This document shows positions 25,536-33,711 of a stretch of DNA of 44,589 bases, one piece after another. The translations under genes were made by a program, and so were the position numbers. Numbering within the stretch: the first letter of the stretch is position 1; each line of letters opens with the position of its first letter. The stretch comes from Oceanospirillaceae bacterium (lineage in GTDB: Bacteria > Pseudomonadota > Gammaproteobacteria > Pseudomonadales > Oceanobacteraceae). Under the pieces are notes generated by a model. The model was not told the origin of the DNA and ran no database searches. It saw nothing but the letters and a program-made list of their open reading frames with translations. The stretch lies in the NCBI GenBank assembly GCA_002723385.1, contig PBNY01000011.1:17892-62480 (forward strand), in the 5' to 3' direction.

Positions 25536-26351
25536 TTAGCGTTCAAGGGGTCGATTCAGTGATCCCGAGCTGACCACGAATCCAAGTTGAGCCAGATAAT
25601 TCTCGGCTCCCGGTTGCTCTGACTTTTCTGATGTCCACCAGAGACAATCTCCCGACAGGTCAGCATCAGGCACTGGAATCCGGATGTGCCGTTGATCGAG
25701 GCAGTACGCAACTCTTCGGGCGATGGCAGCCCCGGAATCAATCCAGCAGACGTCGGGCCAAAGCGTTTCCAGTTCCTGACGCAGCAGTGGAAAGTGCGTG
25801 CAACCAAGAACGACATGACTCATCGGTACCGGCGAGTGTAGCCAGTGATCCAGGTGTTCGTGCAATGCTGCTGGCACCTGATGTGAGTGCAAATAATCCT
25901 CTGCCCAATGCACCAGCTCTGAAGACCCTTTTAGTCGTACCCGACAATGACCCGCAAACTGCTGAATCAGATTGCGGGTGTACGTCCTGCCAACGGTAGC
26001 TGGCGTTGCGAGCAAACCGATTTCACCGGTTTCAGTGAGCTGGGCTGCCGTTTTTACGGCTGGCACAACTCCTACCACAGGAATACTCAATTCGGCACGA
26101 AGCTGGTCGAGGGCCAGTGTGCTAGCCGTATTGCAGGCGACAACCAATATGTCATTGCTGAGCCGTTGCTGGGCGTCGGAGCACAAGGTGACGATGCGCT
26201 GAACCAGCCATTCATCCGAACAGGTTCCGTAGGGAAAGCCAGCATCGTCCATCAGATAATGAATGGGCAGCGTGGGGATGAGTGATCGGATCTCTGCTGC
26301 AATGCTCAAGCCGCCAACACCAGAGTCGAATATCAGTACTGAGGGGGTCAT
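25536..26351 (-). CDS. murI: Glutamate racemase
   Basis: MurI makes D-glutamate for peptidoglycan. The 271-aa enzyme has the N-terminal IFDSGVGGLSIAAEI, both catalytic cysteine motifs (VACNTAS near residue 73 and GCTHFPLL near 183), FPYG and PVVGVVPAVK. The last 30 residues are less conserved. No good Shine-Dalgarno sequence precedes the ATG at 26351. Divergent from ppk2 across 152 bases. Confidence 0.95.
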   Translation of the reverse strand: MTPSVLIFDSGVGGLSIAAEIRSLIPTLPIHYLMDDAGFPYGTCSDEWLVQRIVTLCSDAQQRLSNDILVVACNTASTLALDQLRAELSIPVVGVVPAVKTAAQLTETGEIGLLATPATVGRTYTRNLIQQFAGHCRVRLKGSSELVHWAEDYLHSHQVPAALHEHLDHWLHSPVPMSHVVLGCTHFPLLRQELETLWPDVCWIDSGAAIARRVAYCLDQRHIRIPVPDADLSGDCLWWTSEKSEQPGAENYLAQLGFVVSSGSLNRPLER

Positions 26352-26404
26352 AGTCAGTCAGTCGTAGCCAAGCGCGGCATAGTATCAGAAGTTTGAGGGC
26401 ATGA

Positions 26405-26421
26405 GTCAGACTTTGTCTGAC
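26405..26421. promoter_or_regulatory. 17-bp palindrome between murI and ppk2
   Basis: GTCAGAC-TTT-GTCTGAC is a perfect 7-bp inverted repeat with a 3-base centre, located in the divergent control region. It could be an operator. TTGATCAA follows 3 bases later. Confidence 0.35.
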
Positions 26422-26503
26422 ATTGATCAATTGGAAATTTTGAAAATGCCATACAGTGTGTAGGTGACAATTTTATTAAATTAACAAGGAGGGCGACACA
26501 TTT

Positions 26504-27370
26504 ATGAATGAAGCAACCAATATGGAATCCGCAAGTGCCTCCGCAGCTTCCGCAGAAAGCATTTCACCGCAGAAGCGACTGGCGTTATTGAGCCAGGATG
26601 GCAGTGCCATGCACTCGACCAAACACCGTCCCTATCCCAAGAGAATGTCCGTTGGCGATTACGAGGCTGAAAAGCAGCGTTTACAGATTGAGCTGCTGAA
26701 GATGCAGAGTTGGGTCAAACGCACGGGTCAGCGTGTTGTTATCCTGTTTGAAGGTCGTGATGCAGCCGGTAAGGGGGGAACCATCAAGCGCTTTATGGAA
26801 CACATGAACCCTCGTGGCGCTCAGGTCGTGGCACTGGAAAAGCCGAATGAACGCGAAAAAGGGCAGTGGTATTTTCAGCGTTACATTGAGCACCTGCCCG
26901 CTGAAGGCGAGATCGTTCTGTTTGACCGTTCCTGGTACAACCGCACCGGCGTTGAGCGAGTGATGGGATTCTGTACGGATGAGGAATATCAGCAGTTCGT
27001 GCAGCAAGTCGCGATGCTGGAAAAAATGTGGGTAGATTCAGGCATTCGTTTGTTCAAACTCTGGTTTTCGGTCAGTCGTGTGGAGCAACTCAGACGCTTC
27101 CGTAAACGTCAGGTAGACCCTCTGAAGCAGTGGAAACTCAGCCCGATCGACCTGGCTTCTCTGGACAAGTGGGATGACTATTCACAAGCCAAGCGTGAAA
27201 TGTTCAAGCGCACCAGTCATGAAGCGGCGCCTTGGGTCGTTGTGCGTTCCGACGATAAAAAGCGCGCCCGTGTGAATGCCATGAGACACATTTTGTCGGA
27301 GCTGCCGTATGACAATAAGTCCGATCATATCGACCTGGCTCCCGATCCAAAAATCATTCAATTTGTGTGA
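26504..27370 (+). CDS. ppk2: Polyphosphate kinase 2 (class I PPK2)
   Basis: PPK2 transfers phosphate between polyphosphate and nucleotides, mainly making GTP/ATP from polyphosphate. The 288-aa protein has Walker A FEGRDAAGKGGTI (82-94), Walker B-like IVLFDRSWYNRTGVERV, a lid region RRFRKRQVDPLKQWKLSPID and the substrate segment SHEAAPWVVVRSDDKKRAR. The first 45 residues are a Ser/Ala-rich extension. AAGGAGG lies 11 bases before the ATG. A small gene follows after 8 bases. Confidence 0.95.
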   Translation: MNEATNMESASASAASAESISPQKRLALLSQDGSAMHSTKHRPYPKRMSVGDYEAEKQRLQIELLKMQSWVKRTGQRVVILFEGRDAAGKGGTIKRFMEHMNPRGAQVVALEKPNEREKGQWYFQRYIEHLPAEGEIVLFDRSWYNRTGVERVMGFCTDEEYQQFVQQVAMLEKMWVDSGIRLFKLWFSVSRVEQLRRFRKRQVDPLKQWKLSPIDLASLDKWDDYSQAKREMFKRTSHEAAPWVVVRSDDKKRARVNAMRHILSELPYDNKSDHIDLAPDPKIIQFV

Positions 27371-27378
27371 GGTGGGGT

Positions 27379-27606
27379 ATGGAAAAACACATCAGTCGGG
27401 AACATGCCCGTCGCATCGTCAGTGAATTTCGCTCAGGTTTGTCGTCGGAAGTGCAGTCGGAAATCGGTGAGATCGGCTTTGGCACACTGGAAATGATGAT
27501 TGAATCGGCATTGAGTACTCAGGTCAGCACCGCTCTGGAAGAGACCATTGGCGATCTTCAGCAGAGTATCGAACGAGCGCGCCAGCGGATGCAGGAATCG
27601 GCCTGA
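27379..27606 (+). CDS. Small helical protein downstream of ppk2
   Basis: This 75-aa acidic, helical protein of unknown family starts MEKHISREHARRIVSEF and ends LQQSIERARQRMQESA, predicting a coiled coil. The ATG at 27379 follows GGTGGGG; a frame three codons longer would overlap the ppk2 stop. The 8-base gap to ppk2 and the shared terminator suggest a functional partner, for example a PPK2 regulator or subunit. That role is inference. Confidence 0.7.
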   Translation: MEKHISREHARRIVSEFRSGLSSEVQSEIGEIGFGTLEMMIESALSTQVSTALEETIGDLQQSIERARQRMQESA

Positions 27607-27638
27607 TCAACCACTCGGAAATAGAACAAGCGGTAATC

Positions 27639-27674
27639 AAAAAGGGCTATTCGATGATTCGAATAGCCCTTTTT
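27639..27674. terminator. Bidirectional rho-independent terminator
   Basis: GGGCTATTCGA (27644-27654) pairs perfectly with TCGAATAGCCC (27659-27669) around TGAT, with five A residues before and five T residues after. It serves the ppk2 operon on the plus strand and the YceI-like gene on the minus strand. Confidence 0.95.
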
Positions 27675-27677
27675 CGT

Positions 27678-28253
27678 TTACTGGGCCTTGAATACCAGGG
27701 TGAAGTTCACTGGCACGTTATAACCGATGTTTTGCAGCTTGGCGATTTCCTGCAGTTTGTCGACACCGGCGTTCAGCTCGAACTTGCGTGCATCCAGCAT
27801 CAGAGGTGACAGTGAAGCAACCACGATCGAGCCGTCCTTGGCCGGAACGGCCATTACCGGGGTCTTGATCGCTACCCGCTTGCCGTGCAGCGTAATGCTG
27901 CCAGACAGGTCGAAAGTCTGGGTTTGGCCAGCGCTCAGCTTCTTCATCACCGAGCGAGGAACGCTGGACTGGAGAACAGCAGAGGTGAATTTGCTGGTCG
28001 CAAACAAATGCTTTTGCATGCGCTCGTCACGAATGGGAATGCCGGTTTGTACGCTGGCCAGGTCGATGGTCAGGGTCGTTGAGCCATTGCTCTTGACGGT
28101 GCCATCAACAGAAGAGAAGTAATGCGTCTCTGTCTTGTGGATGTTTTTGGTGCTCTGGAAGGTCAAACGGGATTCTGGTGCCAGAGTCCAGTCGGCCATG
28201 GTGGCAGAAGCCATCATCATCATCGGCAGGATTGCCAGTCGGGACATACGCAT
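27678..28253 (-). CDS. YceI-family periplasmic protein
   Basis: This 191-aa YceI-like lipocalin-type protein is believed, by family, to bind isoprenoid-like lipids. A signal peptide (about 20 residues, ending SATMA) is followed by DWTLAPESRLTFQSTKN, FSSVDGTVKSNGSTTLTIDLASVQTGIPIRDERM and a beta-rich rest. The ATG at 28253 is preferred over the one at 28259 because AAGGAG is 6 bases before the former and abuts the latter. It starts 15 bases after the stop of the upstream DUF2489 gene, so the two are probably one transcript. Confidence 0.85.
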   Translation of the reverse strand: MRMSRLAILPMMMMASATMADWTLAPESRLTFQSTKNIHKTETHYFSSVDGTVKSNGSTTLTIDLASVQTGIPIRDERMQKHLFATSKFTSAVLQSSVPRSVMKKLSAGQTQTFDLSGSITLHGKRVAIKTPVMAVPAKDGSIVVASLSPLMLDARKFELNAGVDKLQEIAKLQNIGYNVPVNFTLVFKAQ

Positions 28254-28268
28254 GATCATCTCCTTGTT

Positions 28269-28754
28269 CTAGTGCAGTAGCGTTACGTTGGGGAAGTGGT
28301 ACTCGGAAAGCCAGCGCAGTTCACGCTGAATGTCGTTTTTGTGGTCGTCTTCCAGTTGCCAGCGTTGCTTGTCGAGACGGAACTGTTCTTTCTTGGACAG
28401 CTTCTGATAGGCATCCAGAATGGGCATGTTGCAGACCGCATCATAATGTTTGCGGCAGATTGTGAGCTCGATGTGTGACCAGGTTTCAGGATCCAGAGCG
28501 TTCACCAGATAGTTAATCCGGAGCACACCTTCGGTAATCTCGCATTGGTCAGCCAACACAGAGCGGGCAACGAATTGAATATCGGTAATCAGTTCCTTCT
28601 GGTGCGCGCGCAAATTGGCCGCGGCCAATGCCTCTTCTTCTTGTTGTCTTTTTTCAGCCTCTTTTACTTTGCTCGTCAGAGACCAGGCGTACCAGCCCAG
28701 GGCGCCAATGATGATCAGGCCAGTCAGAATCAGAATTATGTGTAAGAGGCTCAT
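28269..28754 (-). CDS. DUF2489 domain protein with N-terminal membrane anchor
   Basis: In this 161-aa protein, residues 4-26 (LHIILILTGLIIIGALGWYA) are one transmembrane helix. A coiled stretch rich in E/A/Q (KVKEAEKRQQEEEALAAAN) follows, then the DUF2489 part (ARSVLADQCEITEGVLRINYLV; LSKKEQFRLDKQRWQLEDD). Function is unknown for the family. It is upstream of and close to the YceI-like gene. The promoter lies between 28755 and the MITE-like element. Confidence 0.8.
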   Translation of the reverse strand: MSLLHIILILTGLIIIGALGWYAWSLTSKVKEAEKRQQEEEALAAANLRAHQKELITDIQFVARSVLADQCEITEGVLRINYLVNALDPETWSHIELTICRKHYDAVCNMPILDAYQKLSKKEQFRLDKQRWQLEDDHKNDIQRELRWLSEYHFPNVTLLH

Positions 28755-28837
28755 TAAACTCGATTATCCAGAAAGGGGTTACCAAAACGTCCTGCATGGT
28801 AAACGCTGATTTGAGTCAAGTTAAGAGCAAAGCTAGC

Positions 28838-29119
28838 TAGGGGGCGTTCTCAATTAATTAACGCACCCTGTTATCGGTTAAACATTCATCAGGCAAGGCG
28901 TTGAACCTACGCGGCCCGACTTGGGAATGGCAAGTCCTTTCCAAGATTAACAACACAGTCTGGTGGATGTTTAACCATAACCCTTCGGGCTGAGGCCAGT
29001 TGACCCCATAACTGCGTTATTCGTCACTTGTTTAGCTCGCTAAACCACGCTCCTCATGCCTTGTTCTGAAACCAACTGGCTCTCAGCAGGGGCGATTCAC
29101 TGATTGAGAACGCCCCCTA
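28838..29119. mobile_element. MITE-like non-coding element with 17-bp terminal inverted repeats
   Basis: TAGGGGGCGTTCTCAAT at 28838-28854 is the exact inverse of 29103-29119. The TA at each end looks like a target duplication, leaving 15-bp inverted repeats around 278 bp. The inside carries further inverted repeats (GGTTAAACATTCATCA near 28876 against TGGTGGATGTTTAACC near 28962; GCTGAGGCCAGTTG near 28990 against CAACTGGCTCTCAGC near 29082). There is no open frame. TA duplication fits an IS630- or IS5-type transposase in trans. It lies between DUF2489 and the SulP locus. Confidence 0.8.
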
Positions 29120-29154
29120 ATGCCTCTCAGAATGAAGCGGAGAGTTTCAGCCCG

Positions 29155-29337
29155 TTATTTACAAAGGCGGCAGCCGCCTTTGCCGTCTTGAGGCGCGGAA
29201 CCTTCGCGATAACGAACCCGGAAGCGCGCTTTGCCGCGTTGGGGCACGAATTCAAACCGGGATTCTCTGGTAGCAGGAACAGACTGGGTGGACTCGGGTG
29301 CTGATTGACAGTGCTCTCTGGTCATCGCTTCGGACAT
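29155..29337 (-). CDS. Small protein coupled to the SulP gene
   Basis: A 60-aa basic, polar frame starts MSEAMTREHCQSAPES and ends GKGGCRLCK. Its ATG is one base after the SulP stop (TGACATG), with a G-rich Shine-Dalgarno stretch inside the end of the SulP gene, which suggests translational coupling. I know no family. The paired cysteines at the end could bind a metal. The competing plus-strand frame over the same bases has no ribosome site. Confidence 0.5.
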   Translation of the reverse strand: MSEAMTREHCQSAPESTQSVPATRESRFEFVPQRGKARFRVRYREGSAPQDGKGGCRLCK

Positions 29338-29338
29338 G

Positions 29339-31057
29339 TCAAATCCCCCCGAGTTCTTTCAGTGCGGAGCTGGCGGTGAAGAAAACCTTGCCGGGGCGCA
29401 GCCGTTCCAGCAGGTCGGTGTTGTCGAGCCGATCCATGACCGGGCCCTTGAATTCGGCCAGATGAAGGGTAATACCGAGCTCCGTCAACTGCTGGTGGAT
29501 ATCCAGCAGACATTCGTAGCCGCTGAAGTCGATGTGGTTGATGGCGCTGCCAATCAGGATGACGTGCTTGACCCTGGTGTTGTTCCCCAGGCGTTGCAAA
29601 ACGAAATCTTCCATATAGCGGCTGTTGGCAAAGTAGAGGTTTTCGTCGATGCGGATCATCAGAACTTCAGGGCAAGTGCTGACCGTATGGCGTTCGATGT
29701 TGCGGAAGTGATCACTTTCGCCGAAACGTCCCACCTCAGCAATATGCGGTTCGCTGGTTCGGCGCAGATACAGAATCAGTGACATGAGAATGCCAAGACC
29801 AATACCGTGCTCTGCATCGGTGGCCAGTACCATCATAAAGGTCGCCAACCAGACCAGACCATCACTACGCTGGAATTTCCATGCGTGCCAGCCATCACTG
29901 AATTTGATCAGTGGCAGTACGGCGACGATGATGATGGCCCCCAGTGATGTCTTTGGCAGTTCCGTGAACCAGCCCGTGGCGAACAAAACGACCAGGGTGA
30001 TACCTGCCAGGGTAATCAGGGAAGCCAGTTGGGTTTTGGCGCCAGCGGCCAGATTCACCATGCTGCGGCCAAAGCCTCCTGCGACCGGGTAGGCGTGGGA
30101 TACGGCAGCAGCAGCGTTGGCTATGCCGAGCGCCAGCAACTCCTGATTCGGTTCCAGTAACTTGCGTCGGTCGCCCGCAGCCATGGCAGTAGCCACAGAC
30201 AGGCTTTCCAGGTAGGCGATCAGAGCGATCAAACCGGCTGACGGCAGCAGCGCCTGCCATTCCAGCGCAGCAAAGTCAGGCAGCCCCAATGCCGGGAGAC
30301 CCGAAGGAATATCACCGACTTTGGAAAGCGTGTTGCTCTCCGGTAACAGCAGGGTCGCGAAGGCGATACCGGCAGCCACAACCGCCAGGGGGCCACTTTT
30401 GCTGATGAACGCCCTGGCCATTTCGGGCATGGGAATCAGGCTGGCCAGGGCCTTGACCAGCGTTGGCCAGAACTTGAGTAACAAAATCGAAAACAGACCG
30501 ATCATCAGGGCCGCAATTCCAATTTCCTGCCAGTGTTCAAACGCATACAGGATGGGCTGATGATTACCGCCATCACGGGGAATCGGCAGGTCTGTCAGAT
30601 ACTTGATCTGGTTCAGGATGATGACAATGGCCGCTGCGCTGGAGAAGCCTGATATCACCGAATGGCTGATGAATGCAGTCCATCTGCCCAGGCCAATCAG
30701 GTAGAAAATCAGCAGAAAACCGCCGGTCATCATCGCCAGTGCGGCGGCATGCTGGATAAACAGTTCGGATCCCGGTTCAGCAAACGGGGTCAGGGCTTCC
30801 ATGGTCATCAGGGACACGATCGCAACCGGGCCGACAGCAAGGGAGGGACTGGTACCCAGAATGGCATAGATCAGGATGGGAAGCATGGCGGCGTACAGAC
30901 CAGCCTGGGGGGGCATACCGGCCAGAAAAGCATAGGCAATGCCCTGAGGAACAAGCAGGATGGCAACGATCAGTCCGGCGGCCAGGTCTGACGCAAACCA
31001 GTCTTTGTTGTAATGTCGCAGCGTCTTAAACGGTATCACCCTTGCTGCCCTCCTCAT
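29339..31057 (-). CDS. SulP-family anion permease with STAS domain
   Basis: This 572-aa inner-membrane transporter for sulfate or another anion contains the SulP signature region DLAAGLIVAILLVPQGIAYAFLAGM near the N-terminus and repeated hydrophobic segments to about residue 430. It ends with a cytoplasmic STAS domain (VLMIRIDENLYFANSRYMED; HVILIGSAINHIDFSGYECL). The start overlaps the upstream ArsR-type gene by 32 bases; a GTG at 31039 is an alternative. The location in a sulfide-response locus suggests export or import of sulfur oxyanions. Confidence 0.9.
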   Translation of the reverse strand: MRRAARVIPFKTLRHYNKDWFASDLAAGLIVAILLVPQGIAYAFLAGMPPQAGLYAAMLPILIYAILGTSPSLAVGPVAIVSLMTMEALTPFAEPGSELFIQHAAALAMMTGGFLLIFYLIGLGRWTAFISHSVISGFSSAAAIVIILNQIKYLTDLPIPRDGGNHQPILYAFEHWQEIGIAALMIGLFSILLLKFWPTLVKALASLIPMPEMARAFISKSGPLAVVAAGIAFATLLLPESNTLSKVGDIPSGLPALGLPDFAALEWQALLPSAGLIALIAYLESLSVATAMAAGDRRKLLEPNQELLALGIANAAAAVSHAYPVAGGFGRSMVNLAAGAKTQLASLITLAGITLVVLFATGWFTELPKTSLGAIIIVAVLPLIKFSDGWHAWKFQRSDGLVWLATFMMVLATDAEHGIGLGILMSLILYLRRTSEPHIAEVGRFGESDHFRNIERHTVSTCPEVLMIRIDENLYFANSRYMEDFVLQRLGNNTRVKHVILIGSAINHIDFSGYECLLDIHQQLTELGITLHLAEFKGPVMDRLDNTDLLERLRPGKVFFTASSALKELGGI

Positions 31058-31343
31058 CGTAGAGTTCGTTCAATAACTGAAGTACACGAATCGTGCGTTG
31101 GTCACTGAGGTGGTAGTACACCGACTGTCCTTCCCGCCGGTGTTGCACCAGTTGTTCCGCCCGCAGCCATGCCAGATGCTGCGATAGTGCGGACTGGCTG
31201 AGCGGCAAGTACTGGCTCAATTCTGTGACCGACACTTCGCCATTTTTCAGAAAACAGAGGATGGAGAGACGATGCTCGTTCGCCAGCGCCTTGAGCAATC
31301 GTACGGCATTCTGTTTGGAGAAATTCAGCGCGTCAGTCGACAT
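31026..31343 (-). CDS. ArsR/SmtB-family regulator (BigR/SqrR-like)
   Basis: This 105-aa winged-helix repressor has LLKALANEHRLSILCFLKNGEVSVTEL, the recognition helix LSQSALSQHLAWLRAEQLVQ and the wing RREGQSVYYHLSD. The order of genes (regulator, anion permease, divergent persulfide dioxygenase) is that of the sulfide-sensing BigR/SqrR group, which uses a cysteine pair. Here I see only Cys30 (ILCFL), so thiol sensing through a disulfide or tetrasulfide is not clearly supported. It overlaps the SulP start. Confidence 0.88.
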   Translation of the reverse strand: MSTDALNFSKQNAVRLLKALANEHRLSILCFLKNGEVSVTELSQYLPLSQSALSQHLAWLRAEQLVQHRREGQSVYYHLSDQRTIRVLQLLNELYDEEGSKGDTV

Positions 31344-31384
31344 TAAAGAGGGTCCGGTGGATTGACGTTAAGGGCGGGTTGACG

Positions 31385-31428
31385 TTAGTGTATATCAAGT
31401 ATTCCTAAATAAGAATATACTAATATTA
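31385..31428. promoter_or_regulatory. AT-rich operator-like inverted repeats between ArsR-type gene and persulfide dioxygenase
   Basis: TTAGTGTATAT (31385-31395) and ATATACTAA (31415-31423) form an imperfect long dyad enclosing ATTC/GAAT (31401-31404, 31413-31416). Such AT-rich palindromes in a divergent promoter are typical targets of ArsR-type repressors, so joint repression of both genes is likely. Confidence 0.5.
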
Positions 31429-31456
31429 CTGGCGTGACTAACTTGAGGACTCCGGC

Positions 31457-32320
31457 ATGGCGGCAACTGTTCAGACGTTTTTCCACGAAGAAACCTTTAC
31501 CTTTACGCACTGGGTGCAGGATCAAGCGACTGGAAAAGTAGCGCTGATTGACCCGGTGCTGGACTTCGATCAAAAGTCTGGTCGTACGGCTACCCGCTTC
31601 ATCGACGATATCCTCAAGCAAATTCAAGAGAAGGGCGCACAGGTTGCCCTGGTATTGGAAACCCATGCTCACGCTGACCACCTGTCAGCCGGCGATTACA
31701 TTCGTCAGCAAACCCGTGCACAGGTTGTGATTGGCAAACCGATCATTCAGGTGCAGGAAACTTTTGCCAATCTGTTTAATGAACGTGATTCGTTCAAGGC
31801 GGATGGCCATCAGTTTGATGTGCTGGTCGCTGAGGGGGCTGAAGTGACTCTGGGTGAAAGCGTTTTTTCGGTGCTGGCGACACCGGGGCATACTCCAGCT
31901 TGTGTCAGTTACTTCCTGAATGGTACGGATGTGTTTGTGGGCGACACGATCTTCATGCCGGATATCGGTTCGGCCCGCTGTGATTTTCCCGGCGGTGACG
32001 CACGGGTGCTCTTCCAGTCTGTGCAGCGTCTGTTGTCACTGGGAGATGATGTGGTGATGCACCTGTGCCACGACTATCCACCCGAAGGGCGCGCACTGGC
32101 CAGCTCGGTGACGGTGGCACAGCAAAAAGAACGCAACATCCATATGCGTGCAGGCATCAGCTGCGAGAAGTTCGTCGAAATGCGTGAAGCGCGTGACGCG
32201 ACCCTCGATGTGCCGCGTCTTATTTTGCCGTCCCTGCAGGTCAATATTCGCGCTGGCGCACTACCGGAACCGGAAGAGAACGGCGTTTCCTACCTGAAGC
32301 TGCCCTTGAACGCCCTGTAA
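31457..32320 (+). CDS. Persulfide dioxygenase-like MBL-fold protein (Blh/ETHE1-type)
   Basis: This 287-aa metallo-beta-lactamase-fold protein has the iron-ligand motif THAHADH, GHTPACVSYF, GDTIFMPDIGSARCDFPGGD and LCHDYPP, a combination typical of persulfide dioxygenases (glutathione persulfide to sulfite). The ending with ERNIHMRAG and PRLILPSLQVNIRAG matches the Blh branch. GAGGA is 6 bases before the ATG. Expression is probably controlled by the divergent ArsR-type gene. No rhodanese domain is fused. Confidence 0.88.
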   Translation: MAATVQTFFHEETFTFTHWVQDQATGKVALIDPVLDFDQKSGRTATRFIDDILKQIQEKGAQVALVLETHAHADHLSAGDYIRQQTRAQVVIGKPIIQVQETFANLFNERDSFKADGHQFDVLVAEGAEVTLGESVFSVLATPGHTPACVSYFLNGTDVFVGDTIFMPDIGSARCDFPGGDARVLFQSVQRLLSLGDDVVMHLCHDYPPEGRALASSVTVAQQKERNIHMRAGISCEKFVEMREARDATLDVPRLILPSLQVNIRAGALPEPEENGVSYLKLPLNAL

Positions 32321-32376
32321 TTCCATTCGTTTCAACCATCAGGCTCCGGCTCACACCTTAGCCGAAGCCTGACGGT

Positions 32377-33351
32377 TTATTCGCTTGCCGGAGATCCCGG
32401 ATTTTCCCCGTTTTTGTCCACCGGATTTCCACGGCTGCTGCGTTCATTTTCCTCCTGCTGAGCCTGTTCCTCCGCCAGTCTTCTCTGGCGTTCTTCTTCA
32501 ATGGCGGCTTCTTCCTGTTGAATCAGTTCCGGGTGTTCCAGCGAAATACGTCCGATTTTTCCGGCTCGCAGCTCGTGCAGACACAGTTCTGAAGCTTTAT
32601 GCAGATCAATCACATTACCAGGACGCAAGCAGCCACGTTTGGTACCAATGGTTTCAAGCGCCTGCATGGGCGTCTCTGGCAACTGCTTGAGTTTAAAGCG
32701 CTGCATCAGGGCGTCCGGGTACTGCTTGATCAAATAATCGAGCGTGAACAGGGCAATTTCCTGATACTCGATGGCTGTATCACGAATGGCTCCGCTGGCT
32801 GCCAGGCGGTATCCACTGTTTTCGTTTTCGAACCGTGGCCAAAGGATGCCCGGAGTGTCAGACAGCACCAGACCGTTTTTCAGGTCGATCATCTGATTGG
32901 CCTTGGTCACCGCCGGTTCGTTGCCGGTTTTGGCTATGTAGCGCCCTGCAAGCCCGTTGATGAGCGTCGACTTGCCAACATTGGGGATGCCCATCACCAT
33001 AACCCGGATGGCCTGCTTCTTTTCCTGGCGATGGCTACCGAGCTGCTTGCACAGGTTGATCAGCTGTTTGAGCTGTTTGCGATCCTCGGCCACCAGTGGC
33101 AAAGCACGGGTGTTGTGCTGTGCGCTGAAATGCTGAACCCAGCTCTGGGTTACTTTGGGATCGGCCAGATCCTGTTTGTTCAGCAGCTTGATGACGGGCT
33201 TGTCCCGTCTCAGTTCGTTGACCAGCGGGTTGGTGCTGGAGTAAGGCAGTCGTGCGTCCAGCACCTCAACGACCAGATCAATCTGCGGCATCGCCTCGCT
33301 GATTTTCTTGCGAGCCTTGTTCATGTGTCCTGGAAACCAGTGAATTGACAT
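32377..33351 (-). CDS. ylqF: Ribosome biogenesis GTPase YlqF (RbgA-like)
   Basis: This 324-aa circularly permuted GTPase has the G4 motif NKQD before the P-loop GIPNVGKSTL, followed by the switch threonine region and DTPGI. It begins IHWFPGHMNKARKKI, the hallmark of YlqF/RbgA, which helps late assembly of the large ribosomal subunit. The C-terminal 45 residues are a highly charged, Glu/Gln-rich tail (EEAAIEEERQRRLAEEQAQQ) longer than in many homologues. The ATG at 33351 is chosen because homology starts there. Confidence 0.92.
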   Translation of the reverse strand: MSIHWFPGHMNKARKKISEAMPQIDLVVEVLDARLPYSSTNPLVNELRRDKPVIKLLNKQDLADPKVTQSWVQHFSAQHNTRALPLVAEDRKQLKQLINLCKQLGSHRQEKKQAIRVMVMGIPNVGKSTLINGLAGRYIAKTGNEPAVTKANQMIDLKNGLVLSDTPGILWPRFENENSGYRLAASGAIRDTAIEYQEIALFTLDYLIKQYPDALMQRFKLKQLPETPMQALETIGTKRGCLRPGNVIDLHKASELCLHELRAGKIGRISLEHPELIQQEEAAIEEERQRRLAEEQAQQEENERSSRGNPVDKNGENPGSPASE

Positions 33352-33519
33352 TCTGTGTAATCCGATTGACCTGTTGAAAAATGGGCGGCACATTGTATAG
33401 AAGGTGATGTCAAGAGGAAATGTGTGGTTAAAGGTTACGCAATTTGGCTGTCACATTCTCTGGCTAATCTGACCCCGGTCTTTCAAATTCTGTTTCCATT
33501 CAGATTGGAGATGATCGTT

Positions 33520-33711
33520 ATGGATCTTTTACCAGATGATTTTGCACGCAGTGCCAAGAAACAGGGCCGTCAGGCTTCAGCGACCGTCTCGGGGCGTCGT
33601 CGTTCAGGTTTCCTGGTGGGTAACAAATTTGTTTTTTCTGATTCCGCAGAAGTGATGTGGATGCAAGCTGGCCCTGGAGAATTCCGTGAATTAAGACTTT
33701 GGCGCAAGTAG
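33520..33711 (+). CDS. Small basic hypothetical protein
   Basis: A 63-aa protein, MDLLPDDFARSAKKQGRQ..., is rich in Arg/Lys in its first half, with FLVGNKFVFSD and MWMQAGPGEFREL after. No family is recognised. GGAG lies 9 bases before the ATG at 33520. An earlier in-frame ATG at 33511 abuts that site, so it is less likely. A terminator-like hairpin follows 30 bases after the stop. Probably real. Confidence 0.55.
   Translation: MDLLPDDFARSAKKQGRQASATVSGRRRSGFLVGNKFVFSDSAEVMWMQAGPGEFRELRLWRK

Noticed and set aside
29104..29304. A 66-codon plus-strand frame beginning inside the MITE-like element
   Set aside because: No ribosome site, starts in the terminal repeat and competes with the SulP-coupled small frame, which has better context.
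32599..33348. A 249-codon plus-strand frame opposite ylqF
   Set aside because: Antisense to the P-loop and NKQD region of a clear GTPase.
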